This document shows positions 1-6,052 of a stretch of DNA of 11,057 nt, piece by piece (within the stretch, counting starts at the first letter, position 1; each line of letters starts with the position of its first letter). The notes beneath the pieces were generated by a model. The model saw nothing but the letters and a program-made list of their open reading frames with translations, had not been told where the DNA came from and did no database searches. Both the position numbers and the translations under genes were made by a program. Source of the DNA: an uncultured Oscillibacter sp. (GTDB lineage: Bacteria; Bacillota; Clostridia; Oscillospirales; Oscillospiraceae); assembly GCA_910586735.1 (NCBI GenBank), contig CAJUJW010000073.1:1-11057 (forward strand), read 5' to 3'.

Positions 1-419
1 TGAAGGCGAACACGAAGGGCTACGCCTCCCTGGACTACGAGCTCTCCGGCTACCGGCCCAGCGAGCTGGTGAAGGTGGACCTTCTCCTGAACGGCGACCA
101 GGTGGACGCCCTGAGCTTCATTGCCCACAAGGACAAGGCGTACCCCCGTGCCCGGAAGCTCTGCGAGAAGCTGAAGGAGAACATACCCCGCCAGCTCTTC
201 GAGGTGCCGGTGCAAGCGGCCATCGGCGGGAGGGTCATTGCCCGTGAGACGGTCAAGGCCATGCGGAAGGACGTGCTGGCCAAGTGCTACGGCGGCGACA
301 TCACCCGGAAGAAAAAGCTGCTGGAAAAGCAGAAGGAGGGCAAGAAGAAGATGCGCTCCCTGGGCTCCGTGCAGATTCCCACGGAGGCGTTTTTGGCGGT
401 GCTGAAGCTGGACGAATAA
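1..419 (+). CDS. lepA: Elongation factor 4 (LepA), C-terminal fragment, 5' end outside window
   Basis: This is the 3' end of the gene for the ribosome back-translocating GTPase EF4/LepA, a cytoplasmic translation factor. The reading frame is open from base 3 and ends with TAA at 417-419, giving about 138 residues. The visible part covers the end of the EF-G domain V-like fold (the KGYASLDYE stretch) and the LepA-specific C-terminal domain. Characteristic strings are DALSFIAHKDKA, ENIPRQLFEVPVQAAIG, VIARETVKAMRKDV, CYGGDITRKKKLLEKQKEGK and a basic tail ending in IPTEAFLAVLK. These are strongly conserved in LepA, and the length from KGYAS to the end fits the family. The GTPase domain is outside the window. 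A GTG at 69 is internal, not a start. A hairpin terminator follows at 428-462. Identification is near certain from the sequence alone. Confidence 0.97.
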   Translation, partial: KANTKGYASLDYELSGYRPSELVKVDLLLNGDQVDALSFIAHKDKAYPRARKLCEKLKENIPRQLFEVPVQAAIGGRVIARETVKAMRKDVLAKCYGGDITRKKKLLEKQKEGKKKMRSLGSVQIPTEAFLAVLKLDE

Positions 420-423
420 GCGT

Positions 424-462
424 AAAAGGGGAGTTGCCCACTTTGGGCAGCTCCCCTCTTTT
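424..462. terminator. Bidirectional terminator between lepA and ferredoxin gene
   Basis: A 13-bp stem (428-440 with 444-456, one G-U type pair) has a 3-base loop CTT. It is followed by CTCTTTT on the plus strand and preceded by AAAA (424-427), which becomes a U run on the minus strand. It can end both the lepA transcript and the leftward transcript ending with the ferredoxin gene (stop at 482). Seen directly in the sequence; dual use is inference. Confidence 0.9.
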
Positions 463-481
463 ATACGCGTATGCGCGGGCC

Positions 482-661
482 TCAGCCGATGCTGATGGCG
501 CTCACCGGGCACTCGTCCCGGGCGCTCTGGGCCGCGTCCAGCATTCCGTCAGGGACCTCTCCGCCGTGGGCAAAGCCGTCGTCTCCCATGGAAAATACCT
601 CCGGGCAGTTCCCGGCGCACAGGCCGCAGCCGATGCAGCTTTCATTTACCGTCGCGTTCAT
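482..661 (-). CDS. Small [4Fe-4S] ferredoxin (59 aa, monocluster type)
   Basis: A cytoplasmic low-potential electron carrier. The 59-residue product starts at ATG 661-659, chosen because AGGAG lies 7 bases upstream (669-673); a longer frame to 733 would start inside a terminator and has no ribosome site. C9-x2-C12-x2-C15-x3-C19-P near the N terminus and C51-P near the C terminus match single-cluster bacterial ferredoxins. There C9, C12, C15 and C51 would bind the cluster and C19 is the remnant of a second-cluster ligand. EVF after the cluster motif and the acidic middle are also typical. It lies downstream of the decarboxylase and radical SAM genes on the same strand, but a terminator (680-712) intervenes, so it may be expressed by read-through or from an unseen promoter. 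A role as electron donor to the nearby radical SAM maturase is inference; ferredoxins are generic partners. Confidence 0.9.
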   Translation of the reverse strand: MNATVNESCIGCGLCAGNCPEVFSMGDDGFAHGGEVPDGMLDAAQSARDECPVSAISIG

Positions 662-679
662 CGCGTTTCTCCTATTCTG

Positions 680-712
680 AAAAAAATTTGCCCCGTCCCA
701 GAGGAACGGGGC
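680..712 (-). terminator. Intrinsic terminator after the decarboxylase gene
   Basis: Read on the minus strand, GCCCCGT (712-706) pairs with ACGGGGC (696-690) around a 9-base loop. It is followed by AAA and seven T residues (686-680). It lies 24 bases beyond the decarboxylase stop (737) and immediately before the ferredoxin ribosome binding site (669-673), so it would separate or attenuate ferredoxin expression from the upstream unit. Confidence 0.8.
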
Positions 713-736
713 GGCAAGGCTAGTGTGCCTCATTTT

Positions 737-2080
737 TTAATTTTCACTCTTTAAAACGTCCACGCATTTTACGCCGTAATAGTGAAACAGCGCCAGGGCC
801 TCCGGCCCAATCCGCTCCCCGGACACGGCGATGGGCACCGCCGGGGGACAGCCCACCGTGGGCGCGCCGCAGACCCGGCCCAGGCTCTCCTCCGCCGGGA
901 CGGACTCCTGGGGGGCAAACAGGGCCTCCCGGATGGACAGGGCCCGCTCTCCCTTCGCCAGGGGCAGGGAAACCGCCGGGGCGGCGGGGGCCCGGTTTTC
1001 CCCCAGGGCGGCGGAAACGCGGGCAAGGTCCTCCGGGGTGTTTTCCGGCGTGGTCATGAGGACCAGGAAGTCCCGGTCCGCGTACTCGCATTCCGCGCCG
1101 CCCCGGCGGAGGCGGTCCGCCAGGTCCAGACCCGTCAGGCCCGAAGGGGCCCGGAGGGTCAGGCGGAGAGGGTCGGAGGGTTCAACCTGCCAGCCCTTGG
1201 CGGAAAGGGTTTTCCCCAGGGCCTCCAGGCCGCGGACGGCCTCCGCCAGCCGGGCGGGGTAGTCCCCGGACAGCCGGGCGTTGCACAGGTCCAGGGAGGC
1301 CAGGGTCAGATAGGACGGGCTGGTGGACCCGAAGAGGGCCAGGGCCGCCCTGGCCCGGTCCCGAAGGGCGGCAGGGGCGGTTTTGGAGATATGCAGATAC
1401 GCCCCGCCGGTGAGGACCGGCAGGGTCTTGTGGGCGGAATCGCAGGCGAGGTCCGCCCCCAGGTCCAGCGGGTGCCTGGAGGGCTCCAGGAAACGGAGGT
1501 AGGCCCCGTGGGCGTTGTCCACCAGAAACGGGGTTTTATAACGGCGGCAGACCTCCGCCAGGGCAGGAATGTCCGCCATGTTCCCCAGATAGTCCGGGCT
1601 GGTGATATACACGGCGGCGGGGGGCGCGTCCAGGGCGGACAGGCGGCGGTCCAGGCCCTCCGCCGTAATGGGACAGGCGCAGAGGGAGCTTGTCCCCTCC
1701 TCCGGCCAGAGCCAAAGGGGCTCGAAGTCCAGCAGGGCGGCGGCGTGGACGAAGGACTTGTGGACATTCCGGGCGGCGGCGATGACCGGCGGGGTCCCCG
1801 CCGGCCGGTTCTGGAGGGCCAGGAACAGCATGGCCTTGACGCACTGGGTAGACCCTTCGGTGGAATAGAACGTGGCGGCGGAGCCGAAGAGGGCGGCGGC
1901 GTTTTCCTCGCTCCGCGCAATGACGCCCGCTGCCTCATAGAGGGAGTCCGCCCCGGAAATCTCCGTCAGGTCCCAGGCCTCGCAGCCCAAGGGGCCCCGG
2001 CCCTTGTGCCCCGGCATGTGGAGCCGGGCCGTGCCGGAGGCGGCGTAGGCCCGGAGGAAGTCCGCCAGGGGGGTGGTCAT
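737..2080 (-). CDS. Orn/Lys/Arg decarboxylase family PLP enzyme (447 aa)
   Basis: A cytoplasmic fold-type I pyridoxal-phosphate enzyme of the Orn/Lys/Arg decarboxylase major-domain family, related to the short Bacillus SpeA and YaaO proteins (about 480-490 aa). It should remove CO2 from a basic amino acid to give a polyamine or diamine; the substrate cannot be read from sequence. Visible landmarks are HMPGHKG (21-27), the SGADSL segment, VDNAHGAYL with the cofactor-binding D188 and H191, and the Schiff-base site SAHKTLPVLTGG with K218. A smaller C-terminal domain follows, and the N-terminal wing of the large inducible decarboxylases is absent. The start ATG at 2080-2078 overlaps the radical SAM stop as ATGA, with AGAGG and GGAGG just upstream; a longer frame to 2125 would run into the radical SAM coding region. 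Translational coupling to a SCIFF maturase is the odd point. The family is clear, the substrate unknown. Confidence 0.9.
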   Translation of the reverse strand: MTTPLADFLRAYAASGTARLHMPGHKGRGPLGCEAWDLTEISGADSLYEAAGVIARSEENAAALFGSAATFYSTEGSTQCVKAMLFLALQNRPAGTPPVIAAARNVHKSFVHAAALLDFEPLWLWPEEGTSSLCACPITAEGLDRRLSALDAPPAAVYITSPDYLGNMADIPALAEVCRRYKTPFLVDNAHGAYLRFLEPSRHPLDLGADLACDSAHKTLPVLTGGAYLHISKTAPAALRDRARAALALFGSTSPSYLTLASLDLCNARLSGDYPARLAEAVRGLEALGKTLSAKGWQVEPSDPLRLTLRAPSGLTGLDLADRLRRGGAECEYADRDFLVLMTTPENTPEDLARVSAALGENRAPAAPAVSLPLAKGERALSIREALFAPQESVPAEESLGRVCGAPTVGCPPAVPIAVSGERIGPEALALFHYYGVKCVDVLKSEN

Positions 2081-3462
2081 GCCTCCGCCTCTTCCGCCAG
2101 GGCGGCCTGGAGCATGATGGCGCACTCCATCCGCTTGCGGAAGAGCGCACAGCCCGCCTCATAGACCCCCCGGATGGACCCGGAGGCATGGTAGGCGTTG
2201 GCGGCGCACCCGCCGGAGCAGTAGAGCCTGGCCCAGCAATCGGCGCACTCAGGGCGGGCGTAGGCGTTGCAGGCACGGAACTCCTCCCGCAGGGCGGTGT
2301 TGGTCACGCCGTTCCACACGTCCCCCAGCTTGTACGCCTCCTCCCCCACGAACTGGTGGCAGGGGTACAAATCCCCCCAGGGGGTGACGGCCATGTACTC
2401 CGTGCCGCTTCCGCAGCCGGACACCCGCTTGTAGACGCAGGGCCCCCCTGTCAAGTCCAGCATGTAGTGATAGAAGGTAATGGGCCGGCCCTCCTTATGC
2501 CGTTTCAGCATCTCCACGGCCAGCAGCTCGTACTGCTCCTTGACGACCTCCAGGTCCTCGGGGGTCAGGGCGGCGGGGTCCCCCGGGGCGCAGACCACCG
2601 GCTCCATGGAGAGCTCGGTAAAGCCCAGGTCCGCCATGTGGAAGAGGTCCTTTGTAAAGTCGGGGTTCCGGTGGGTGAAGGTGCCCCGCATGTAGTATCG
2701 GGTGCCGCCCCGGGCCCTCACCAGCTCCTGGAACCTGGGGACGACGCGGTCATAGCTGCCCTTCCCGGCGTAGTCCACCCGGAGGGCGTTGTGAATCTCC
2801 CTCCGCCCGTCCAGGGAGAGGACCACGTTGTCCATTTCCCGGTTGGCGAAGTCAATCACGTCTGCGTCAATCAGCATCCCGTTGGTGGTGAGGGTGAAGC
2901 GGAAGCGCTTGTGATGGGGCCCTTCCTGGGTCCGGGCGTAGGCCACCAGGTCCTTGACCACCTGCCAGTTCATCAGCGGCTCGCCGCCGAAAAAGTCCAC
3001 CTCCAGGTTGGTCCGGCTTCCCGAGTGGGCGATGAGGAAGTCCAGGGCCTGTTTTCCCACCTCGAAGGACATGAGGGCCCGGTCCCCATGGTACTTGCCT
3101 TGACTTGCGAAGCAGTAGGAGCAGTTGAGGTTGCAGGTGTGGGCCACGTGGAGGCACAGGGCCTTCACCACGTCCCCGGAGCGCTCCTTGAAGGTCCCGG
3201 CGATATCGGCGAAGGTGTCCGGCGTGTAGAGCTGCCCGGACTTCTCCAGGGCCTCCACGTCGGCGATACACTCCCGCAGCTCCTCCTCCGTCACGTCGGG
3301 CCGGTCCGGGTATTTTTCCAGCAGGGCCTTTACAATCTCCTCCGGCGAGCGGTCCGGGTAAAGGGCGATCACGTCATAGGCCACGTCGTCCACCACGTGG
3401 ACCCCGCCGGAACAGGTGTCCAGGACGATGTTGAAGCCGTTCAGCTTGTATTGATGTACCAT
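2077..3462 (-). CDS. scfB: SCIFF peptide radical SAM maturase (SPASM/twitch, CteB-like)
   Basis: A cytoplasmic radical SAM enzyme that should install thioether crosslinks in the SCIFF peptide encoded just upstream. The relatives are the ScfB family, with Clostridium thermocellum CteB characterised. The 461-residue product begins at ATG 3462-3460 behind a perfect AGGAGG (3475-3470) at 7-base spacing. Residues 1-90 match the SCIFF maturase N-terminal peptide-recognition region (MVHQYKLNGFNIVLD start). The radical SAM core carries C110-x3-C114-x2-C117 for the SAM-bound cluster and FFGGEPL. The C-terminal SPASM/twitch part has C342, C350, C368, C406, C409, C415, C419 and C438, enough for two auxiliary [4Fe-4S] clusters; C398 and C447 are further cysteines. 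The gene follows the precursor by 57 bases containing a hairpin and overlaps the decarboxylase by four bases. Family assignment is very secure; the exact linkage made is not known. Confidence 0.95.
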   Translation of the reverse strand: MVHQYKLNGFNIVLDTCSGGVHVVDDVAYDVIALYPDRSPEEIVKALLEKYPDRPDVTEEELRECIADVEALEKSGQLYTPDTFADIAGTFKERSGDVVKALCLHVAHTCNLNCSYCFASQGKYHGDRALMSFEVGKQALDFLIAHSGSRTNLEVDFFGGEPLMNWQVVKDLVAYARTQEGPHHKRFRFTLTTNGMLIDADVIDFANREMDNVVLSLDGRREIHNALRVDYAGKGSYDRVVPRFQELVRARGGTRYYMRGTFTHRNPDFTKDLFHMADLGFTELSMEPVVCAPGDPAALTPEDLEVVKEQYELLAVEMLKRHKEGRPITFYHYMLDLTGGPCVYKRVSGCGSGTEYMAVTPWGDLYPCHQFVGEEAYKLGDVWNGVTNTALREEFRACNAYARPECADCWARLYCSGGCAANAYHASGSIRGVYEAGCALFRKRMECAIMLQAALAEEAEA

Positions 3463-3475
3463 GGGAGGTCCTCCT

Positions 3476-3506
3476 ATGAAAAGCGCCGCCTCACCGGGCG
3501 GCGCTT
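3476..3506 (-). promoter_or_regulatory. Hairpin between SCIFF precursor and maturase, likely attenuator
   Basis: A perfect 10-bp stem (3481-3490 with 3497-3506; arms AAGCGCCGCC and GGCGGCGCTT) has a 6-base loop. On the minus strand it runs into TTTT, just 5' of the maturase ribosome site. It sits 13 bases after the SCIFF stop codon. The short U run suggests a partial terminator or an mRNA 3'-end stabiliser, which would give more precursor than enzyme. The structure is seen; its function is inferred. Confidence 0.65.
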
Positions 3507-3519
3507 CACGCAATTTCCT

Positions 3520-3660
3520 TTACTTCTGCTCGCACTTCTGGTTGGCGACGCCGCAGCTGGTTTTGCAGGCGGACTGGCAGGAGGTCTGGCACTCGCCGCA
3601 GCCGCCCTTTTTGGCGCTCTCGCAGAGGCTGCGGGTCTCCAGGGTCTTGATTCTCTTCAT
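3520..3660 (-). CDS. scfA: SCIFF ribosomally synthesised peptide precursor (46 aa)
   Basis: A ribosomally made, post-translationally modified peptide precursor of the SCIFF (six cysteines in forty-five residues) family, substrate of the adjacent radical SAM maturase. The 46-residue frame runs from ATG 3660-3658 to TAA 3522-3520, with GGGAG 8 bases upstream. It opens with MKRIKTLETRSL and has the hallmark core GGCGECQTSCQSACKTSC followed by GVANQKCEQK. Cysteines are at 13, 21, 24, 28, 32, 36 and 43. Six match the family spacing, and C13, in the leader part, is an extra seventh. Residue 37, just after C36, is Gly. In characterised CteA, from memory, a C32-T37 thioether was reported, so the crosslink here would differ. 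A strong promoter lies at 3738-3766. SCIFF peptides are near-universal in Clostridia and are classed as ranthipeptides; the biological role is unsettled. Confidence 0.95.
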   Translation of the reverse strand: MKRIKTLETRSLCESAKKGGCGECQTSCQSACKTSCGVANQKCEQK

Positions 3661-3737
3661 ATGATCTTCTCCCATCTGATAGAATTTTGAAAACGCACCG
3701 CCGGGGGTTTCTGGAAAGGCGGGTGATTGTTTCCGTC

Positions 3738-3766
3738 AGTTTAGCACAAAGCGGGCGGGAAGTCAA
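3738..3766 (-). promoter_or_regulatory. Sigma-A promoter for the SCIFF operon
   Basis: Read on the minus strand: -35 TTGACT (3766-3761), a 17-base spacer, and -10 TAAACT (3743-3738) with an extended TG one base before it. Transcription would begin near 3731, giving a leader of about 70 bases before the SCIFF start at 3660. It is among the best promoter matches in the window, consistent with a highly expressed small peptide. Confidence 0.85.
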
Positions 3767-3835
3767 GAGGCCCGGCGCCGGGGGCGGAATTTGGCCCGCA
3801 GGAAGCGGGAAAATGAAAAATTTACACAGACCCCC

Positions 3836-3866
3836 TTGACATTCCCCCTTGTGGAAGGTGTATCCT
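3836..3866 (+). promoter_or_regulatory. Promoter of the beta-lactamase-fold gene
   Basis: A consensus -35 TTGACA (3836-3841) is followed after 17 bases by TGTATC (3859-3864), or after 19 bases by TATCCT (3861-3866). The -35 is perfect and the -10 is weak, which suits a regulated promoter. Start of transcription would be near 3871. An inverted repeat (3846-3886) brackets the -10. Confidence 0.65.
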
Positions 3867-3886
3867 GAAAGGGCAATCCACAAGGG
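3846..3886. promoter_or_regulatory. Perfect 10-bp inverted repeat around the -10 region, candidate operator
   Basis: CCCTTGTGGA (3846-3855) and TCCACAAGGG (3877-3886) are exact reverse complements separated by 21 bases. The centres are 31 bases apart, about three helical turns. The first arm lies in the promoter spacer and the second just downstream of the expected start, flanking the -10. This is the placement of a repressor operator. No known regulator site was recognised. Confidence 0.55.
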
Positions 3887-3918
3887 CGCCCCGGTTGGGG
3901 CGGGAAAGGAAACCGAAT

Positions 3919-6003
3919 ATGAAACAGAAATTGAAATCACTCAGCGCCTTGGCGCTGGCCCTGGCGCTGTGCCTCAGCCTCTCGCTGCCGGTCTCGGCGG
4001 CGGAGAGCAAGCCCTCCGCCGTGGACCAGGTGGCCGAGAAGGCAGTGGGCGCGCTGCTGAGCACCTCCCAGGCTTCTCAGGCGGACTGGGCCGTGTGGCA
4101 GGAGGGGAAGATCATCTCCTCCGGCTCCCGGAAGAACGCCGTGGACAGCACCGGAAACTACCTGGAGGCCCAGGGGGACGCCTACGGCATCGGCTCCGTC
4201 AGCAAGATTTTCACCACGGTGGCCGTCATGCAGCTGGTGGAGTCGGGGAAGCTGGAGCTGGACAAGCCCGTGGTCCAGTACCTGCCCGCCTTCAAGATGG
4301 CGGACCCCCGGTATAAGAACATCACCGTCCGCATGCTGCTGAACCACTCCTCGGGCCTCATGGGCTCCACCTTTGGCAGCGCCCTGCTTCTGGGGGACTC
4401 CAGCCAGCAGGCCACGGGGACGCTGCTGGACAATCTGGCGAAACAGCGCCTCAAGGCGGACCCCGGCGCTTACAGCTCCTACTGCAACGACGGCTTCACC
4501 CTGGCCCAGCTGGTGGTGGAGGCCGTGACGGACATGAACTTTGAGGATTACCTCCACGCCAAGGTCTTCGACCCCGCCGGGCTGAAAGAGACCTGGTCCC
4601 CCGAGGAAAACGTGGAGTCCCGCCGGGCCGCCATCTACCAGCCCGGTTATGAGAAGCCCCTGCCCAAGGAGTGCCTGGGCGTCACCGGCGCGGGCGGGCT
4701 CTACGCCACGGCCAAGGACCTGGCCGTCTTCGGCGGGGCCCTGACGGACAGCACCCTGATCAAGAAGAGCTCCCGGGAGGCCATGGCCGCGGCGGAGTGC
4801 GAAAAGGGCGTCTGGGCCAGCGAGAACTACCCCAACGCCGTGTCCTTCGGCCTGGGCTGGGACAGCGTGAAGACCTATCCCTTCTACCAGAGCGGCATCA
4901 CCGCCCTGGCCAAGGGCGGCGACACCGGCTATTACCACGCCGGGCTTGTGGTCCTGCCGGAGAAGAAGATGGCGGCGGCGGTGCTCACCTGCGGCGGCGT
5001 GTCCACCTACAACGAGATGGCCGCCTCCCAGATGCTCATCGCGGCCCTGGCCCAGAAGGGGGAAGAGGTGGCCGAGATCCGCTTCCGCCTCCCCGGCGCC
5101 AAGAAGACCGCCCTGCCCAAGGAGATGCTGGACTGCGCGGGCTACTACGGCGCTCAGCTGGTCATCAAGATCGGCCTGACCGAGGAGGGCGTCATGACCA
5201 TGAGCTACCCGGACATGCCCAGCCTGCCGAAGCGGACCTACAGCTACTATGACGACGGCACCTTCCGGGACGACGGGGGAACCTCCGCCTTCCGCCTGGT
5301 GAAGGAGAAGGACGGCCAGACCTACCTCTATCAGTGGGGCTTTTCCAACATCCCCGGCCTGGGGAACCTGCCCACGTCCAACTACGCCGCCGTGAAGATG
5401 GCGGAGAACCCCGTGAGCCAGGAGCTCCAGGCCGCGGCGGAGAAGAACATGAACCACACCGGCTTCCTGCCCGTCAGCGAGCGCTACAGCTCCCAGACCT
5501 ATCTGGCCCTGGGCGACGCCCTGAAGGAGCTGGAGGCGGCGGAGGAGAAGACCGAGAGCATCCCCGGCTACGTGGGGAATCTGCGGATCGACGACGAGTA
5601 CCATGCCAGCTATGTCCTCCGTGCCCCCGGCGGCGCGGGCCGGGACGGCTATGACGTGGAGCTGCGCCGGGATGAGAAGGGCGTACTCTGGATGTACAGC
5701 AGCAACGGCGTGGTCGGCGTGGAAATGGACTCGATCCCGGCCATCTCCACCGGAAAGGACGGCGCCGTGTCCTGCACCATCCAGTCCAACGGCTACGCCC
5801 GCTGGTACAAGGCAGATCCCGCCGCCGGGAAGACCATGACGGTCTCCGTGCCCAGGGACGCGGGCTTCTGGGTCTACAACGCCAAGGGCTATGTGACCGC
5901 CTCCTCCGTCCTCTGGAATTCCACCTCCGCCAAGCTGTCCGAGGGAGACATGATCGTCTTCGCCGGAAACCCCGGCGCGAAATTCCAGCTGACCTTCGAG
6001 TGA
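3919..6003 (+). CDS. Secreted serine beta-lactamase/PBP-fold (S12-like) protein, 694 aa
   Basis: An exported protein with a serine-hydrolase domain of the class C beta-lactamase/D,D-peptidase/esterase type. Start ATG 3919 follows AAAGGA (3906-3910); an upstream TTG at 3895 lacks a ribosome site and would disrupt the signal peptide. Residues 1-28 form a signal peptide (basic n-region, Leu/Ala core, cleavage near PVSA-A). The catalytic SxxK is S93-V-S-K96 in GIGSVSKIFTT. LLNHSSGL follows at 140-147, Y188-C-N190 is the YxN motif, and K332-G-G334 in KGGDTGYYHAG replaces the KTG/HxG box. All three motifs are present, so it is probably active. Residues from about 395 to 694 extend well beyond the usual 350-400 aa and show no domain I recognise; the end looks beta-rich. 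It could be a peptidoglycan peptidase or esterase rather than an antibiotic-resistance enzyme. Single-gene unit with its own promoter and terminator. Confidence 0.9.
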   Translation: MKQKLKSLSALALALALCLSLSLPVSAAESKPSAVDQVAEKAVGALLSTSQASQADWAVWQEGKIISSGSRKNAVDSTGNYLEAQGDAYGIGSVSKIFTTVAVMQLVESGKLELDKPVVQYLPAFKMADPRYKNITVRMLLNHSSGLMGSTFGSALLLGDSSQQATGTLLDNLAKQRLKADPGAYSSYCNDGFTLAQLVVEAVTDMNFEDYLHAKVFDPAGLKETWSPEENVESRRAAIYQPGYEKPLPKECLGVTGAGGLYATAKDLAVFGGALTDSTLIKKSSREAMAAAECEKGVWASENYPNAVSFGLGWDSVKTYPFYQSGITALAKGGDTGYYHAGLVVLPEKKMAAAVLTCGGVSTYNEMAASQMLIAALAQKGEEVAEIRFRLPGAKKTALPKEMLDCAGYYGAQLVIKIGLTEEGVMTMSYPDMPSLPKRTYSYYDDGTFRDDGGTSAFRLVKEKDGQTYLYQWGFSNIPGLGNLPTSNYAAVKMAENPVSQELQAAAEKNMNHTGFLPVSERYSSQTYLALGDALKELEAAEEKTESIPGYVGNLRIDDEYHASYVLRAPGGAGRDGYDVELRRDEKGVLWMYSSNGVVGVEMDSIPAISTGKDGAVSCTIQSNGYARWYKADPAAGKTMTVSVPRDAGFWVYNAKGYVTASSVLWNSTSAKLSEGDMIVFAGNPGAKFQLTFE

Positions 6004-6009
6004 GAGAAT

Positions 6010-6052
6010 AAAAAAAGGACCCTCCGCCAGCACGGCGGAGGGCCTTTTTTTA
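6010..6052. terminator. Convergent bidirectional terminator
   Basis: A 9-bp GC-rich stem CCCTCCGCC/GGCGGAGGG (6020-6028 with 6034-6042; loop AGCAC) is followed by CC and seven T (6045-6051). It is preceded by an A run (6010-6016) that gives a U run on the minus strand. It ends both the plus-strand beta-lactamase-fold gene (stop 6003) and the minus-strand secreted-protein gene. The stop codon of the latter (6052-6050) lies inside the T run. Confidence 0.95.

Noticed and set aside
782..2164. Long plus-strand open frame opposite the decarboxylase gene
   Set aside because: The translation is Gly/Arg/Gln-rich without family features, while the minus strand has intact PLP motifs and a coupled start.
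3846..3886. BlaI/MecI operator controlling the beta-lactamase-fold gene
   Set aside because: The arms lack TACA/TGTA; the repeat is real but does not fit that regulator family.
3937..6033. A very long minus-strand open frame opposite the beta-lactamase-fold gene
   Set aside because: It is a by-product of high GC codon bias; its translation is low-complexity Gly/His/Val-rich, has no ribosome site, and the opposite strand carries a clear catalytic protein.
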